This document shows, piece after piece, positions 1-6,371 of a DNA stretch of 8,545 nucleotides. Below the pieces are notes generated by a model. The model was not told the origin of the DNA. It worked only from the letters and a program-made list of their open reading frames with translations, and ran no database searches. Each line of letters starts with the position of its first letter. Position 1 is the stretch's first letter. The position numbers and the translations under genes are program-made. This stretch comes from Pseudomonadota bacterium (GTDB taxonomy: Bacteria > Pseudomonadota > Gammaproteobacteria > Steroidobacterales > Steroidobacteraceae): positions 1 through 8,545 of the forward strand of contig JAKAFQ010000150.1 in NCBI GenBank assembly GCA_021817875.1, read 5' to 3'.

Positions 1-157
1 CAGCGCCGCATCGCCGACGAAACCCGCCGGCGGATCCGGCCGCGACAGCGGCCGTCGCGATGCGCGGCTCACCCAACATGACAGGGCGCACCGCCCGGCC
101 GCGCCGCCGCGCGGCGTGACCGGACCGCCCGCCCCGCGCGCCCAGGTCCGCTGAGAC
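1..157. other. Upstream region without a supportable gene
   Basis: No reading frame here has convincing protein character; the three forward frames run from the window edge to stops at about 81, 118 and 153 and are Arg/Pro/Ala-rich. A perfect 7-bp GC inverted repeat with a 4-nt loop lies at 37-54 (CGGCCGC/GCGGCCG), but no T-run follows it, so I do not call it a terminator. It could be the tail of an upstream gene or plain intergenic sequence; the window is too short on this side to tell. Confidence 0.4.
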
Positions 158-186
158 TTGCGACCCCATGCGCGCCGATGCACAAT
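158..186 (+). promoter_or_regulatory. Candidate sigma-70 promoter of the tricorn-like protease gene
   Basis: TTGCGA at 158-163 matches the -35 consensus at 4 of 6 positions. CACAAT at 181-186 matches the -10 consensus at 4 of 6. The spacer is exactly 17 nt. Transcription would start near 193, leaving a leader of about 79 nt before the ATG at 272. The promoter would overlap an in-frame TTG at 158, which argues against that codon as the translation start. This is a match by eye in GC-rich DNA, so chance is a real alternative. Confidence 0.4.
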
Positions 187-213
187 CGGCCGCAGCAATC
201 AATGCCTGTCAAT

Positions 214-255
214 GCGGTCCCCTGCCGGGGACCCCGGCCCCTGTCGCGGGACCGC
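214..255 (+). promoter_or_regulatory. Hairpin-forming 5' leader with two exclusive stems
   Basis: GCGGTCCC at 214-221 is perfectly complementary to GGGACCGC at 248-255. A second, competing stem pairs 216-222 with 227-233 (GGTCCCC/GGGGACC, 4-nt loop). The two stems share the left arm, so only one can form at a time. The larger stem ends 4 nt before the GAGGAA ribosome binding site at 260-265. This geometry could affect translation initiation, but no known riboswitch or leader-peptide pattern is recognisable, and GC-rich DNA forms such pairs readily. Confidence 0.3.
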
Positions 256-259
256 TGCC

Positions 260-265
260 GAGGAA
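260..265 (+). promoter_or_regulatory. Ribosome binding site that fixes the start at 272
   Basis: GAGGAA lies 6 nt before ATG 272. No comparable purine run precedes the in-frame TTG at 158. The ATG at 272 also begins a clean signal peptide, so this site decides the start. Confidence 0.65.
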
Positions 266-271
266 TGCCCG

Positions 272-3200
272 ATGACGTTAAAGACCCTCGCCGGCGCGAT
301 CGGCGCCGCGCTCTCGCTCGTTCTGCCGTTGCGCGCCGCCCGGGCCGAGCCCGCCCCCGGTCCGCTGCAGGCGCTGATCCGCTTCCCGAGCATCCACGGG
401 CGCACCGTGGTGTTCGAAGCCGGCGGCGCGGTCTGGAAAGACTCGGTGCACGGCGGCGAGGCGGTCCGCCTCAGCGCCGACTCCGGTTATGACTCGCATC
501 CGCTGATCTCGCCCAACGGCAGATGGGTGGCGTTCACCGGCTGGTACCGCGGCAATACCGACGTCTACGTGGTGTCGATCGACGGCGGCCCGGTGAGACA
601 ACTGACCTGGCGTTCGGTCAATCAGCCGATCAACGGCCGGATCGGCACGGTCTCCGACAACATCGTCGTCGGCTGGACCCCAGACAGCCGCGAGGTGATT
701 TTTCTCTCGCGCCGCGCCAGCTTCAATCCCCAGATCGAGCGCGCCTTCGAAGTGCCGATCGGCGGTGGCCTGCCCACCGCGCTGCCGATGCCGTGGACCG
801 GGCCGCTCGCGCTCAACCCCGCCGGCACCGTCGTCGCCTACGACAAGCTGTCGCGCGCACTGCTGCTGCACGCGTTCCGCCGCAAGCACTACTACGGCGG
901 CATGGCCGAGGATATCTTCACCTACGATCTGGCCAGCGGCCGCAGCCGCCGGCTCACCCACTGGAAGGGCTCGGACATCTTCCCGATGTGGGTGGGCAAC
1001 ACGGTGTATTTCGCCTCCGACCGCGGCGCCGATCGCGTGCTCAACATCTGGGCGAAAAATCTCCGGACCGGCACGCTGCAGCAGCTGACGCACTTCCCGG
1101 TGTACGACGTCGACTGGCCGAGCGCCGGCAACACCGGCATCGCCATCAGCGACGGCGGCCGACTGTACGTGTATTCGTTCGCGACACGCACGGTCACGCG
1201 CGTGCCGGTCACCGTGCCGCTCAGCGGCTCGCGTACCCTGCCCTACGAATACGCGGCGGCGCACATGATCCGCGCGGCGGACGTGGCGCCCGACGGCAAG
1301 CTCGCGGTGTTCAGCGCACGCGGCGCGCTGTTTACCGTGCCGCGCCATTACGGCCACACCACCGACCTCAGCCATACCGTTGCGAGCAACGACAAGGATC
1401 CCGCCTGGTCGCCCGACGGCAGGTGGATTGCCTACATCCGCGATGATGGGCGCGACAGCCAGGTGATGCTGCGCGCCGCCGACGACAGCGGCACGCCGCG
1501 CGCGCTCACGCCCCTGGGCAACCTCACCTACATGGGGCGGCTCGCCTGGAGCCCCGACGGCCACTGGCTGACGTACAGCACTTCGCGCCAGCAGCTGTGG
1601 CTGGTGAATGTCAAAAGCGACGCGCGCAAACTGGTGAGCACGGCGCCCCGCTCGCAGCCGACCCACATCTTCCAGGATGTGGCGTTCTCGCCGGACAGCC
1701 GCTGGCTGGCCTTCTCCCGGCGCCTGGCGAACAATCTGCACGCGCTGTACATCTACGGCATCCACGACGGCGCTCTGCACCAGGTCAGCCGCGGCGACTT
1801 CGACGACACCAACCCGGTCTTCTCGCACAGCGGCAAGTACCTGTTCTTCGTCTCGGCGCGCCTGGTCAATCCGGCGATCTCGACGCATGCCAATACGGCC
1901 TCCGGCGTCGTCCCGGACGGGCTGTACGTGACGACACTGCGCTCGCAGACGCCCTCGCCGTTCGCGCCGCGCATCCAGCAGCCGACCGCATCACACCCGC
2001 CGCAGGGCAAGAACAAGGACAAGAGCAAGGGTAAGGGCAAGAAGCAGGGTAAGCACCCGGCGGGCCGCAAATCCCCGCCGCGTGTGCGCATCGACTTCCC
2101 CGGCCTGATCGAGCGCGCGGTCCAGGTGCCGGTTCCGGCGGCGAACATCTCGGCCGTCGCCGCATCGAAGGGCGTGGTGTACTACTCGACGACACCCATC
2201 GCCACGATCGGCGGCTCGGTTCCGGGCGAGGTGCCGCAGCTGCGCGCCTACGACCTCGGCAAGCGCAAGGCACTCACCCTTGCGAAGGGCATCGGTTCGT
2301 CCTTCACCCTGTCCGCGGACGGCTCGACGCTGCTCTATCAGCAGCAGGGCAAGTGGCTGCTGCGGCCCTCGACGTTCGCCCCGCAGGCGAAGACGAGAGC
2401 GCTCGACACCTCGCACATGCAGATGCAGGTCGATCCCCGTGCGGAATGGACTGAAATCTTCAATGAGGCCTGGCGCAACGTACGCGACTACTTCGTCAAT
2501 CCCGAGCTCATCCGGCGCGACTGGGCGGCGCTCGGCGCGCGCTACCGGGCGCTGTTGCCGCTGGTGCAGGACCGGCAGGACCTGAACTACGTCATCGGCA
2601 ACATGATCGGCTCGCTCGGAGAGAGCCACATGTACATCCTCGGCGGGGACATGGGCTGGAAGACCCCGCCGCAGCCGACCGCGGGCCTCGGCGCGCAGTT
2701 CGCGCTGAATGCCTCGGCCGGACGCTACTATCTGAAGCGGATCTTCCACGGCGACAACACCGTGCCCGGCTATTACGCGCCGCTGGCGCAGCCGGGCCTC
2801 AAGGTCAAGACGGGCGATTATGTGCTGGCGATCAATGGCCGGGCGCTGCGCGCTCCGACCAACCCCTACGAGCTGCTGCAGGGCACGCTGGGGCAGACCG
2901 TCGCGCTGAAACTCTCCGCCACGCCCACCGGCAGGCCCTGGACCATACTGGTCAGACCCGTCGTCAACACCGGCAAGCTGCACCTGCTGCACTGGATCAA
3001 CCACAACCGGCGCGAGGTCGACAGGCTCTCCGGCGGCAAGATCGGCTATGTCTACCTGGACGACATGGAAGCGACCGGGCTGCACGAATTCGTGCGGCAG
3101 TTCTACGGCCAGTTCACCAAGCCGGGGCTCATCATCGACGACCGCTGGAATCTCGGCGGCTTCATCGACACCATCCTGTTCGACCGGCTCACCCGCAGAA

Positions 3201-3691
3201 TCGTCGCGGCCTGGGTCCGGCGCAACGGCACGACCGAGCAGAGTCCGAGCGACGCGTACCTCGGCCACCTCGCGGCGCTGATCAATCACGGCTCGGCCTC
3301 CGACGGCGACATCTTCGCGTACCGCTTCCAGCGGTACGGCCTCGGACCGACGATCGGCTCGCGTACCTGGGGCGGCGTTCGCGGCTATTTCGCCCCGTTC
3401 ACGCTCCTCGACGGCGGTTCCGAGGTCGTATCGGAACTCGCGATGTACGGACTGAATTCCAAGTGGGTGGTGGAGAACATCGGCGTGGCGCCCTCGATCC
3501 CGGTTCACGTCGACCCCGGGCTGCTCGCCCGGCACGATCGGGACACGCAGATCGAAGCGGCGGTGGCCGTGCTGCTGAAGGAAATCGCGCGCCATCCGGT
3601 GGCGGTACCGCCGCCCCCGCCATGGCTGCCGGCCTTCCCGCAGCAGCCGACCTATCCGCCCTGTCCGGTGAGCCGCGGAACCTGCCAGTGA
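272..3691 (+). CDS. Exported tricorn-like serine protease (S41 family, TolB/PD40 propeller)
   Basis: Predicted periplasmic or secreted peptidase of 1139 residues, close to archaeal tricorn in size and architecture. Residues 1-25 form a signal peptide (Lys4, hydrophobic core, ARA cleavage motif). Residues of about 30-560 form beta-propeller repeats with PD40-type motifs, for example SPDGRWIAYI near 380-390 and SPDSRWLAFS near 473-482. A Lys/Gly-rich insert occupies about 578-604. A tricorn core domain follows from about 723, then a PDZ-like domain (about 802-897, GDYVLAING) and the S41 catalytic domain (about 917-1082). The tricorn catalytic set appears intact: Ser785-His786 (GESHMYI), nucleophile Ser1010 (GSASDGDIF) and Glu1068 (VVENIGVAP). 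The C-terminus is proline-rich with two cysteines. An in-frame TTG at 158 would add 38 residues before the signal peptide and overlap a likely promoter, so I prefer 272. In this family oligopeptides are cleaved; the substrate here is unknown. It converges on the amine dehydrogenase operon with a 1-nt gap. Confidence 0.9.
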   Translation: MTLKTLAGAIGAALSLVLPLRAARAEPAPGPLQALIRFPSIHGRTVVFEAGGAVWKDSVHGGEAVRLSADSGYDSHPLISPNGRWVAFTGWYRGNTDVYVVSIDGGPVRQLTWRSVNQPINGRIGTVSDNIVVGWTPDSREVIFLSRRASFNPQIERAFEVPIGGGLPTALPMPWTGPLALNPAGTVVAYDKLSRALLLHAFRRKHYYGGMAEDIFTYDLASGRSRRLTHWKGSDIFPMWVGNTVYFASDRGADRVLNIWAKNLRTGTLQQLTHFPVYDVDWPSAGNTGIAISDGGRLYVYSFATRTVTRVPVTVPLSGSRTLPYEYAAAHMIRAADVAPDGKLAVFSARGALFTVPRHYGHTTDLSHTVASNDKDPAWSPDGRWIAYIRDDGRDSQVMLRAADDSGTPRALTPLGNLTYMGRLAWSPDGHWLTYSTSRQQLWLVNVKSDARKLVSTAPRSQPTHIFQDVAFSPDSRWLAFSRRLANNLHALYIYGIHDGALHQVSRGDFDDTNPVFSHSGKYLFFVSARLVNPAISTHANTASGVVPDGLYVTTLRSQTPSPFAPRIQQPTASHPPQGKNKDKSKGKGKKQGKHPAGRKSPPRVRIDFPGLIERAVQVPVPAANISAVAASKGVVYYSTTPIATIGGSVPGEVPQLRAYDLGKRKALTLAKGIGSSFTLSADGSTLLYQQQGKWLLRPSTFAPQAKTRALDTSHMQMQVDPRAEWTEIFNEAWRNVRDYFVNPELIRRDWAALGARYRALLPLVQDRQDLNYVIGNMIGSLGESHMYILGGDMGWKTPPQPTAGLGAQFALNASAGRYYLKRIFHGDNTVPGYYAPLAQPGLKVKTGDYVLAINGRALRAPTNPYELLQGTLGQTVALKLSATPTGRPWTILVRPVVNTGKLHLLHWINHNRREVDRLSGGKIGYVYLDDMEATGLHEFVRQFYGQFTKPGLIIDDRWNLGGFIDTILFDRLTRRIVAAWVRRNGTTEQSPSDAYLGHLAALINHGSASDGDIFAYRFQRYGLGPTIGSRTWGGVRGYFAPFTLLDGGSEVVSELAMYGLNSKWVVENIGVAPSIPVHVDPGLLARHDRDTQIEAAVAVLLKEIARHPVAVPPPPPWLPAFPQQPTYPPCPVSRGTCQ
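2003..2083 (+). repeat. Lys/Gly-rich low-complexity insert within the tricorn-like protease
   Basis: This stretch encodes about 27 residues dominated by Lys and Gly (GKNKDKSKGKGKKQGK then a Pro/Arg part), built from imperfect AAG-GGT/GGC repeats. It sits between propeller motifs of the protease and is flanked by Pro-rich sequence. It looks like a disordered, strongly basic loop. Nothing suggests a frameshift, since the frame and protein character continue on both sides. Confidence 0.7.
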
Positions 3692-3692
3692 A

Positions 3693-4730
3693 TCAGGACT
3701 GCGGAACCGGCGTGCGCTGCGCGCCGGTTCCGGGCGGCTGAGCGACATCGCGGTAGTAGCACATGAAGCCGCTCTGACACAGCTCGGGTTTGCCGCGCAG
3801 CCCTTGCGCGAACCCGGCCAGTGCGTGCTCGCCGGCGGCGCTGCGCGCGAGCGCCTGGCTCACCATCTCGACACTCTTCAGCCGCCGCTCGAGCCGGCTC
3901 TCGCGGCCCGCGATCTTCACCGCGGCGACGCCTGCGGCCGCGAGCTGTGCCAGCGCGCACAGCCCGCAGGGGCCGAGCGGCAACCCTTCGGGCGTGACGC
4001 TGAAGCCGCACGAAAACACGTACCACAACCATTGGTCCCAGGCTGCGTCGTTGGACTGAAGCCGTTCGAGCTCCGGCGGTTCGAGCGGCCGCCCGTCGGG
4101 GCGATGGTAGTCGTGACGGAACCGATCGAGACAGATCGGTCCGCCGAGCGCACCGGGCAGGTGCAGCGTGTGGCACGAGCCCTCTTCGAACACGCAGCCG
4201 TCGTTGAGGATGAACGCTTCGATTTCCACGCCCGGCAGCGCGCGGCACAGGCCGCGGATCTCGCTCAGCGTCACGTGTCGCGGCAGGATCACCCGCGCCG
4301 CGCCGAGCTCCGCCGCGAGGGCCGCGGTCTCCCCGTTGTGGCACGCGGCCACCGAGCTCAGATGCAGCCGCAGCGGCAGTTGGCGCTCCCCGAGCGCCGC
4401 CAGCAGCCCCAGATCACCGACGATCAGCGCATCGACGCCACTGGCCGCGACTTCATCGAGCATCGTGAGCAGGTCGTCCCATCGGTCCCGGGCATAGGTC
4501 TGGGCGTTGAAGGCGACCGAGACGCGCCTGCCGAGCTCGTGTGCCAGCGTGACCGTCCGGGCGAGTTCCTCGAAGCTCTGCAGGTTGCCGCTCATTCTGC
4601 GGTTCAGCGTGGAGCGCCCGAAGCGCAGCTGCCATTCGCGCGGCACCAGCCCGCAATAAAACTCATCGGCGCCGGCCTCGGCGAGGACCGGCACGTCCTC
4701 AGGCGCCGAGAGGGGTGCGACGATCCGCAT
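3693..4730 (-). CDS. UbiU-like U32-family iron-sulfur protein, last gene of QHNDH operon
   Basis: 345-residue protein annotated by family as peptidase U32, but resembling the hydroxylase partner UbiU rather than a protease. The N-terminus (MRIVAPLSAPEDVPVLAEAG, then ADEFYCGL) is the usual U32 TIM-barrel opening. Cysteines Cys179, Cys186 and Cys200 follow the UbiU order (C-x6-C-x13-C, within FILNDGCVFEEGSC and GGPIC), and a fourth ligand can be Cys255 or Cys258 in GPCGLC. The U32 motif AAVKIAGRESR follows at 269-279, matching SVKIEGR in UbiU. Two more cysteines (318, 324) lie near the C-terminus. I infer a [4Fe-4S] cluster and an O2-independent hydroxylation role with the preceding UbiV-like protein. 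A GGGAG ribosome binding site 6 nt upstream supports the ATG at 4730, which overlaps the previous gene by 32 nt. Other U32 roles (RlhA or TrhP-like RNA hydroxylation) are less likely given the operon. The family call is firm; the function is inferred. Confidence 0.85.
   Translation of the reverse strand: MRIVAPLSAPEDVPVLAEAGADEFYCGLVPREWQLRFGRSTLNRRMSGNLQSFEELARTVTLAHELGRRVSVAFNAQTYARDRWDDLLTMLDEVAASGVDALIVGDLGLLAALGERQLPLRLHLSSVAACHNGETAALAAELGAARVILPRHVTLSEIRGLCRALPGVEIEAFILNDGCVFEEGSCHTLHLPGALGGPICLDRFRHDYHRPDGRPLEPPELERLQSNDAAWDQWLWYVFSCGFSVTPEGLPLGPCGLCALAQLAAAGVAAVKIAGRESRLERRLKSVEMVSQALARSAAGEHALAGFAQGLRGKPELCQSGFMCYYRDVAQPPGTGAQRTPVPQS
3702..3732. terminator. Strong hairpin between convergent genes, possible terminator without T-run
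   Basis: A perfect 11-bp inverted repeat pairs 3702-3712 with 3722-3732 (CGGAACCGGCG/CGCCGGTTCCG) around a 9-nt loop. On the plus strand it begins 10 nt after the protease stop codon, where a terminator is expected. On the minus strand it lies inside the last codons of the UbiU-like gene, before its stop at 3695-3693. No T-run follows on either strand, so it may act as a Rho-independent-like stop of low efficiency, a 3'-end stabiliser, or a barrier between converging polymerases. Confidence 0.5.
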
Positions 4731-5682
4731 GCCAGTCTCCCGATATCACCAACCGATCCATCGAGCCCGCCGCCATCGCGGCGGCGAGCGCCTCGTTCAT
4801 CGCCGTGGTGTGACGATAAAAAATCGTGTTGCCGCGCTGGAAAATGCTCATCTTCGCCTCGTCCGGGCCGCGCCCCGGCGACAGCTCGCACCAGTAGGCC
4901 AGGCACTCGCGCGCGCACGTGTGGCCGGCCGCGAACTTGTGCTCCACCGGACGGTGCAGATTGCCGATGCGGCAGATCCGACCCGTGGTCACGAAGCCGA
5001 ACGGCGCGTGCACCGAGAGCCGGCCCCGCGGCACAGACAGCTCCTGCCCCCGGGCGAACGGCGGCACGTCGATTTCCAGGCGGTCCACGCCGAACCGCTC
5101 GAGCAGCCTCTCGAGTCCCGGCGTCATGAAACCGCGCCCTCCCAACTGCAGGTAGGCGGCCGAGGGTGCCCGCGGTTCCTTCAGCATCTTGCACAGCAGC
5201 CGGCCCGCCGTCGGTCTCAGCCGGGGGAAGCTGCGGGTGAGACGGCGCATCAGGCCCCAGTCGTTCACGCTGACCTCGGTGCCCTCGGGCAGGCGCTGCA
5301 GCAGGCGGTCGGCTTTCTCGAGACCCTCATCGGTCAGCACGGGCAGCACCAAGCCGAACCCGAGCCCCGAGGCGCCCACGGCGCCGAGCACCGTCTCCAG
5401 CACTGTCGGGGAAGGCAGCAGTCGCTGGCAGAACTCGTTGCCGAAATGGATGCGCATCAGCCGCCGCCCGCCGGGCAGCATGCTCTGGCCGGTCCACCCG
5501 AGTCCGAACCGCTCCGGCCAGTCTGAGCCCGCGGCGCCCAGCCCCTCGGCGAAGCGGATCAGCCGCTCGGTCTCGGTGAAGGACACCGCCCACTCGAGCG
5601 CCGCCGGGCCGCCCGCCGCGGCTGCCGCACCGCCAGGCGCCTGCGGCTGCGTTCCAGGGTATGCCGTGGCCTGCCCGTTCAT
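4699..5682 (-). CDS. UbiV-like U32-family iron-sulfur protein in QHNDH operon
   Basis: 327-residue protein of the U32 family. The cysteine layout matches the cluster ligands of E. coli UbiV (Cys39, then Cys180-x12-Cys193-x3-Cys197): here Cys85 in HFGNEFCQR (compare GEAVCSKR), then Cys237-x18-Cys256-x3-Cys260 in GRICRIGN and HTCARECLAYW. Between them, VSVNDWGLMRRL and RLEIDVPPFARG fit the barrel strands of UbiV. Extra cysteines are at 164 and 265. Residues 1-30 are Ala/Gly/Pro-rich and are probably a disordered tail. The ATG at 5682 overlaps the qhpE stop as ATGA; no strong ribosome binding site is seen, so coupling is likely. Internal Met68 or Met76 are possible starts but would remove the first part of the fold. 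Paired with the UbiU-like gene downstream, it probably forms a heterodimer. I infer O2-independent hydroxylation of the QHNDH gamma-subunit tryptophan; another role in cofactor maturation is possible. Confidence 0.8.
   Translation of the reverse strand: MNGQATAYPGTQPQAPGGAAAAAGGPAALEWAVSFTETERLIRFAEGLGAAGSDWPERFGLGWTGQSMLPGGRRLMRIHFGNEFCQRLLPSPTVLETVLGAVGASGLGFGLVLPVLTDEGLEKADRLLQRLPEGTEVSVNDWGLMRRLTRSFPRLRPTAGRLLCKMLKEPRAPSAAYLQLGGRGFMTPGLERLLERFGVDRLEIDVPPFARGQELSVPRGRLSVHAPFGFVTTGRICRIGNLHRPVEHKFAAGHTCARECLAYWCELSPGRGPDEAKMSIFQRGNTIFYRHTTAMNEALAAAMAAGSMDRLVISGDWHADRRTPLGA
4737..4741 (-). promoter_or_regulatory. Ribosome binding site of the UbiU-like gene inside the preceding gene
   Basis: Reading the minus strand, GGGAG is followed by 6 nt (ACTGGC) and then ATG 4730. 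The site lies within the 3' end of the UbiV-like coding sequence, so the two genes overlap yet the second has its own initiation signal. That fits roughly balanced production of two partner proteins. Confidence 0.65.
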
Positions 5683-6371
5683 GCGCGTGCCGCCGATCGG
5701 TGTCGCTCCGGCCCGTGGAACGTGGCCTGCCGCACGAGCGCCGCATGCGCCTGCGGGGCCGCCAGACCCGGCGCGAGGTGAGTCACGATGTGGCGCGACA
5801 GATACGCCGCCCCCACGCTTGCGCCCCGGGTCGGCTGCCCGGATGGCGATCGGTACTGGGCGCAGGCGCCGAAATCCGCCGCGGCGGTCCCGAGGTACGA
5901 GATCTGCCCATCATCGCAGCGTGCATCCCCGGTTGCCCGGATCACTCCGGGATAGAACGCGGGATAGGTGATGCGCCCGCGGGCGGGCGCGGCGGCGACG
6001 ACCAGCACGCCCGCGGCAACCGCCTCGCCGATCGCCGCCCGGAGCACGGTCCGGTCAGCCGACAGCCCCAGGCTGAAATGCAACAGCTGCGCGCGCTGGC
6101 TCAGCGCCCAGCCGATCGCCGCGGCGAGCGCCGCGGCCGTCGAGCGTCCGCGCTCATTCAACACCTGCCCGACCAGCAGCCGGACCCGGCCCGCCGCGGC
6201 GCCGATGATGTCCGCCACCATCGTGCCGTGACCGATCGGATCTTCGACGGGCTCGCCCTCGAGGACCCGCTCACCCTCGTCGATGAAACGCCGGATCCGG
6301 CCGAGACCGGCCGGCGGCAGCGGGCTGATGCCGCTGTCGAGAACCGCCACCCGCCAGCCCCGCTCACGCAT
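5679..6371 (-). CDS. QhpE-like cytoplasmic subtilisin-type protease
   Basis: 230-residue S8-family protease with no signal peptide and little beyond the catalytic core. Asp12 (VAVLDSGI), His48 (GHGTMVADII) and Ser185 (GASVGAA, in place of the usual GTSMAAP) form the triad. The usual oxyanion-hole Asn of the AAGN motif is absent; the equivalent stretch reads VVAAAPARG (about 124-132). In known QHNDH systems QhpE is an unusual subtilisin-like protease that cuts the leader peptide from the cross-linked gamma subunit QhpC in the cytoplasm before export. The position right after the exporter gene agrees with that role. The start at 6371 overlaps the qhpF stop by 8 nt, and the catalytic Asp falls 12 residues in, so no later start is possible. 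The end overlaps the next gene by 4 nt. Assignment rests on triad motifs, size and operon context. Confidence 0.85.
   Translation of the reverse strand: MRERGWRVAVLDSGISPLPPAGLGRIRRFIDEGERVLEGEPVEDPIGHGTMVADIIGAAAGRVRLLVGQVLNERGRSTAAALAAAIGWALSQRAQLLHFSLGLSADRTVLRAAIGEAVAAGVLVVAAAPARGRITYPAFYPGVIRATGDARCDDGQISYLGTAAADFGACAQYRSPSGQPTRGASVGAAYLSRHIVTHLAPGLAAPQAHAALVRQATFHGPERHRSAARA

Noticed and set aside
37..54. 7-bp GC hairpin as a terminator of an upstream gene
   Set aside because: No T-run follows on either strand and short GC palindromes are common in DNA of this composition.
1..79. Possible minus-strand gene start at ATG 79 running off the left edge
   Set aside because: Only 26 codons are visible (MLGEPRIATAAVAAGS...), with no ribosome binding site or recognisable motif, so it cannot be supported.
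158..271. TTG start at 158 for the tricorn-like protease
   Set aside because: It would place 38 charged residues before the signal peptide, has no ribosome binding site, and overlaps the best promoter candidate.
278..1888. Long open frame on the minus strand (536 codons)
   Set aside because: It lies opposite the tricorn-like gene, is dominated by Arg, Ala, Val and His with no recognisable motif, and is the expected mirror of a GC-rich gene. The plus-strand protein has a signal peptide, propeller motifs and catalytic residues.
1991..3748. Long open frame on the minus strand (585 codons)
   Set aside because: Antisense to the catalytic half of the tricorn-like protease and Arg/Glu/Ala/Val-biased without domains; also runs into the UbiU-like gene in the wrong frame.
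3804..5129. Long open frame on the plus strand opposite the U32 genes
   Set aside because: Low-complexity Arg/Ala/Gln-rich translation; the minus strand encodes two coherent U32 proteins here with proper cysteine motifs.
3693..5682. U32 genes acting as peptidases on QhpC
   Set aside because: The U32 peptidase label is historical for most members; these two carry iron-sulfur ligand patterns of the hydroxylase branch, and the operon already encodes a subtilisin-type protease for leader removal.
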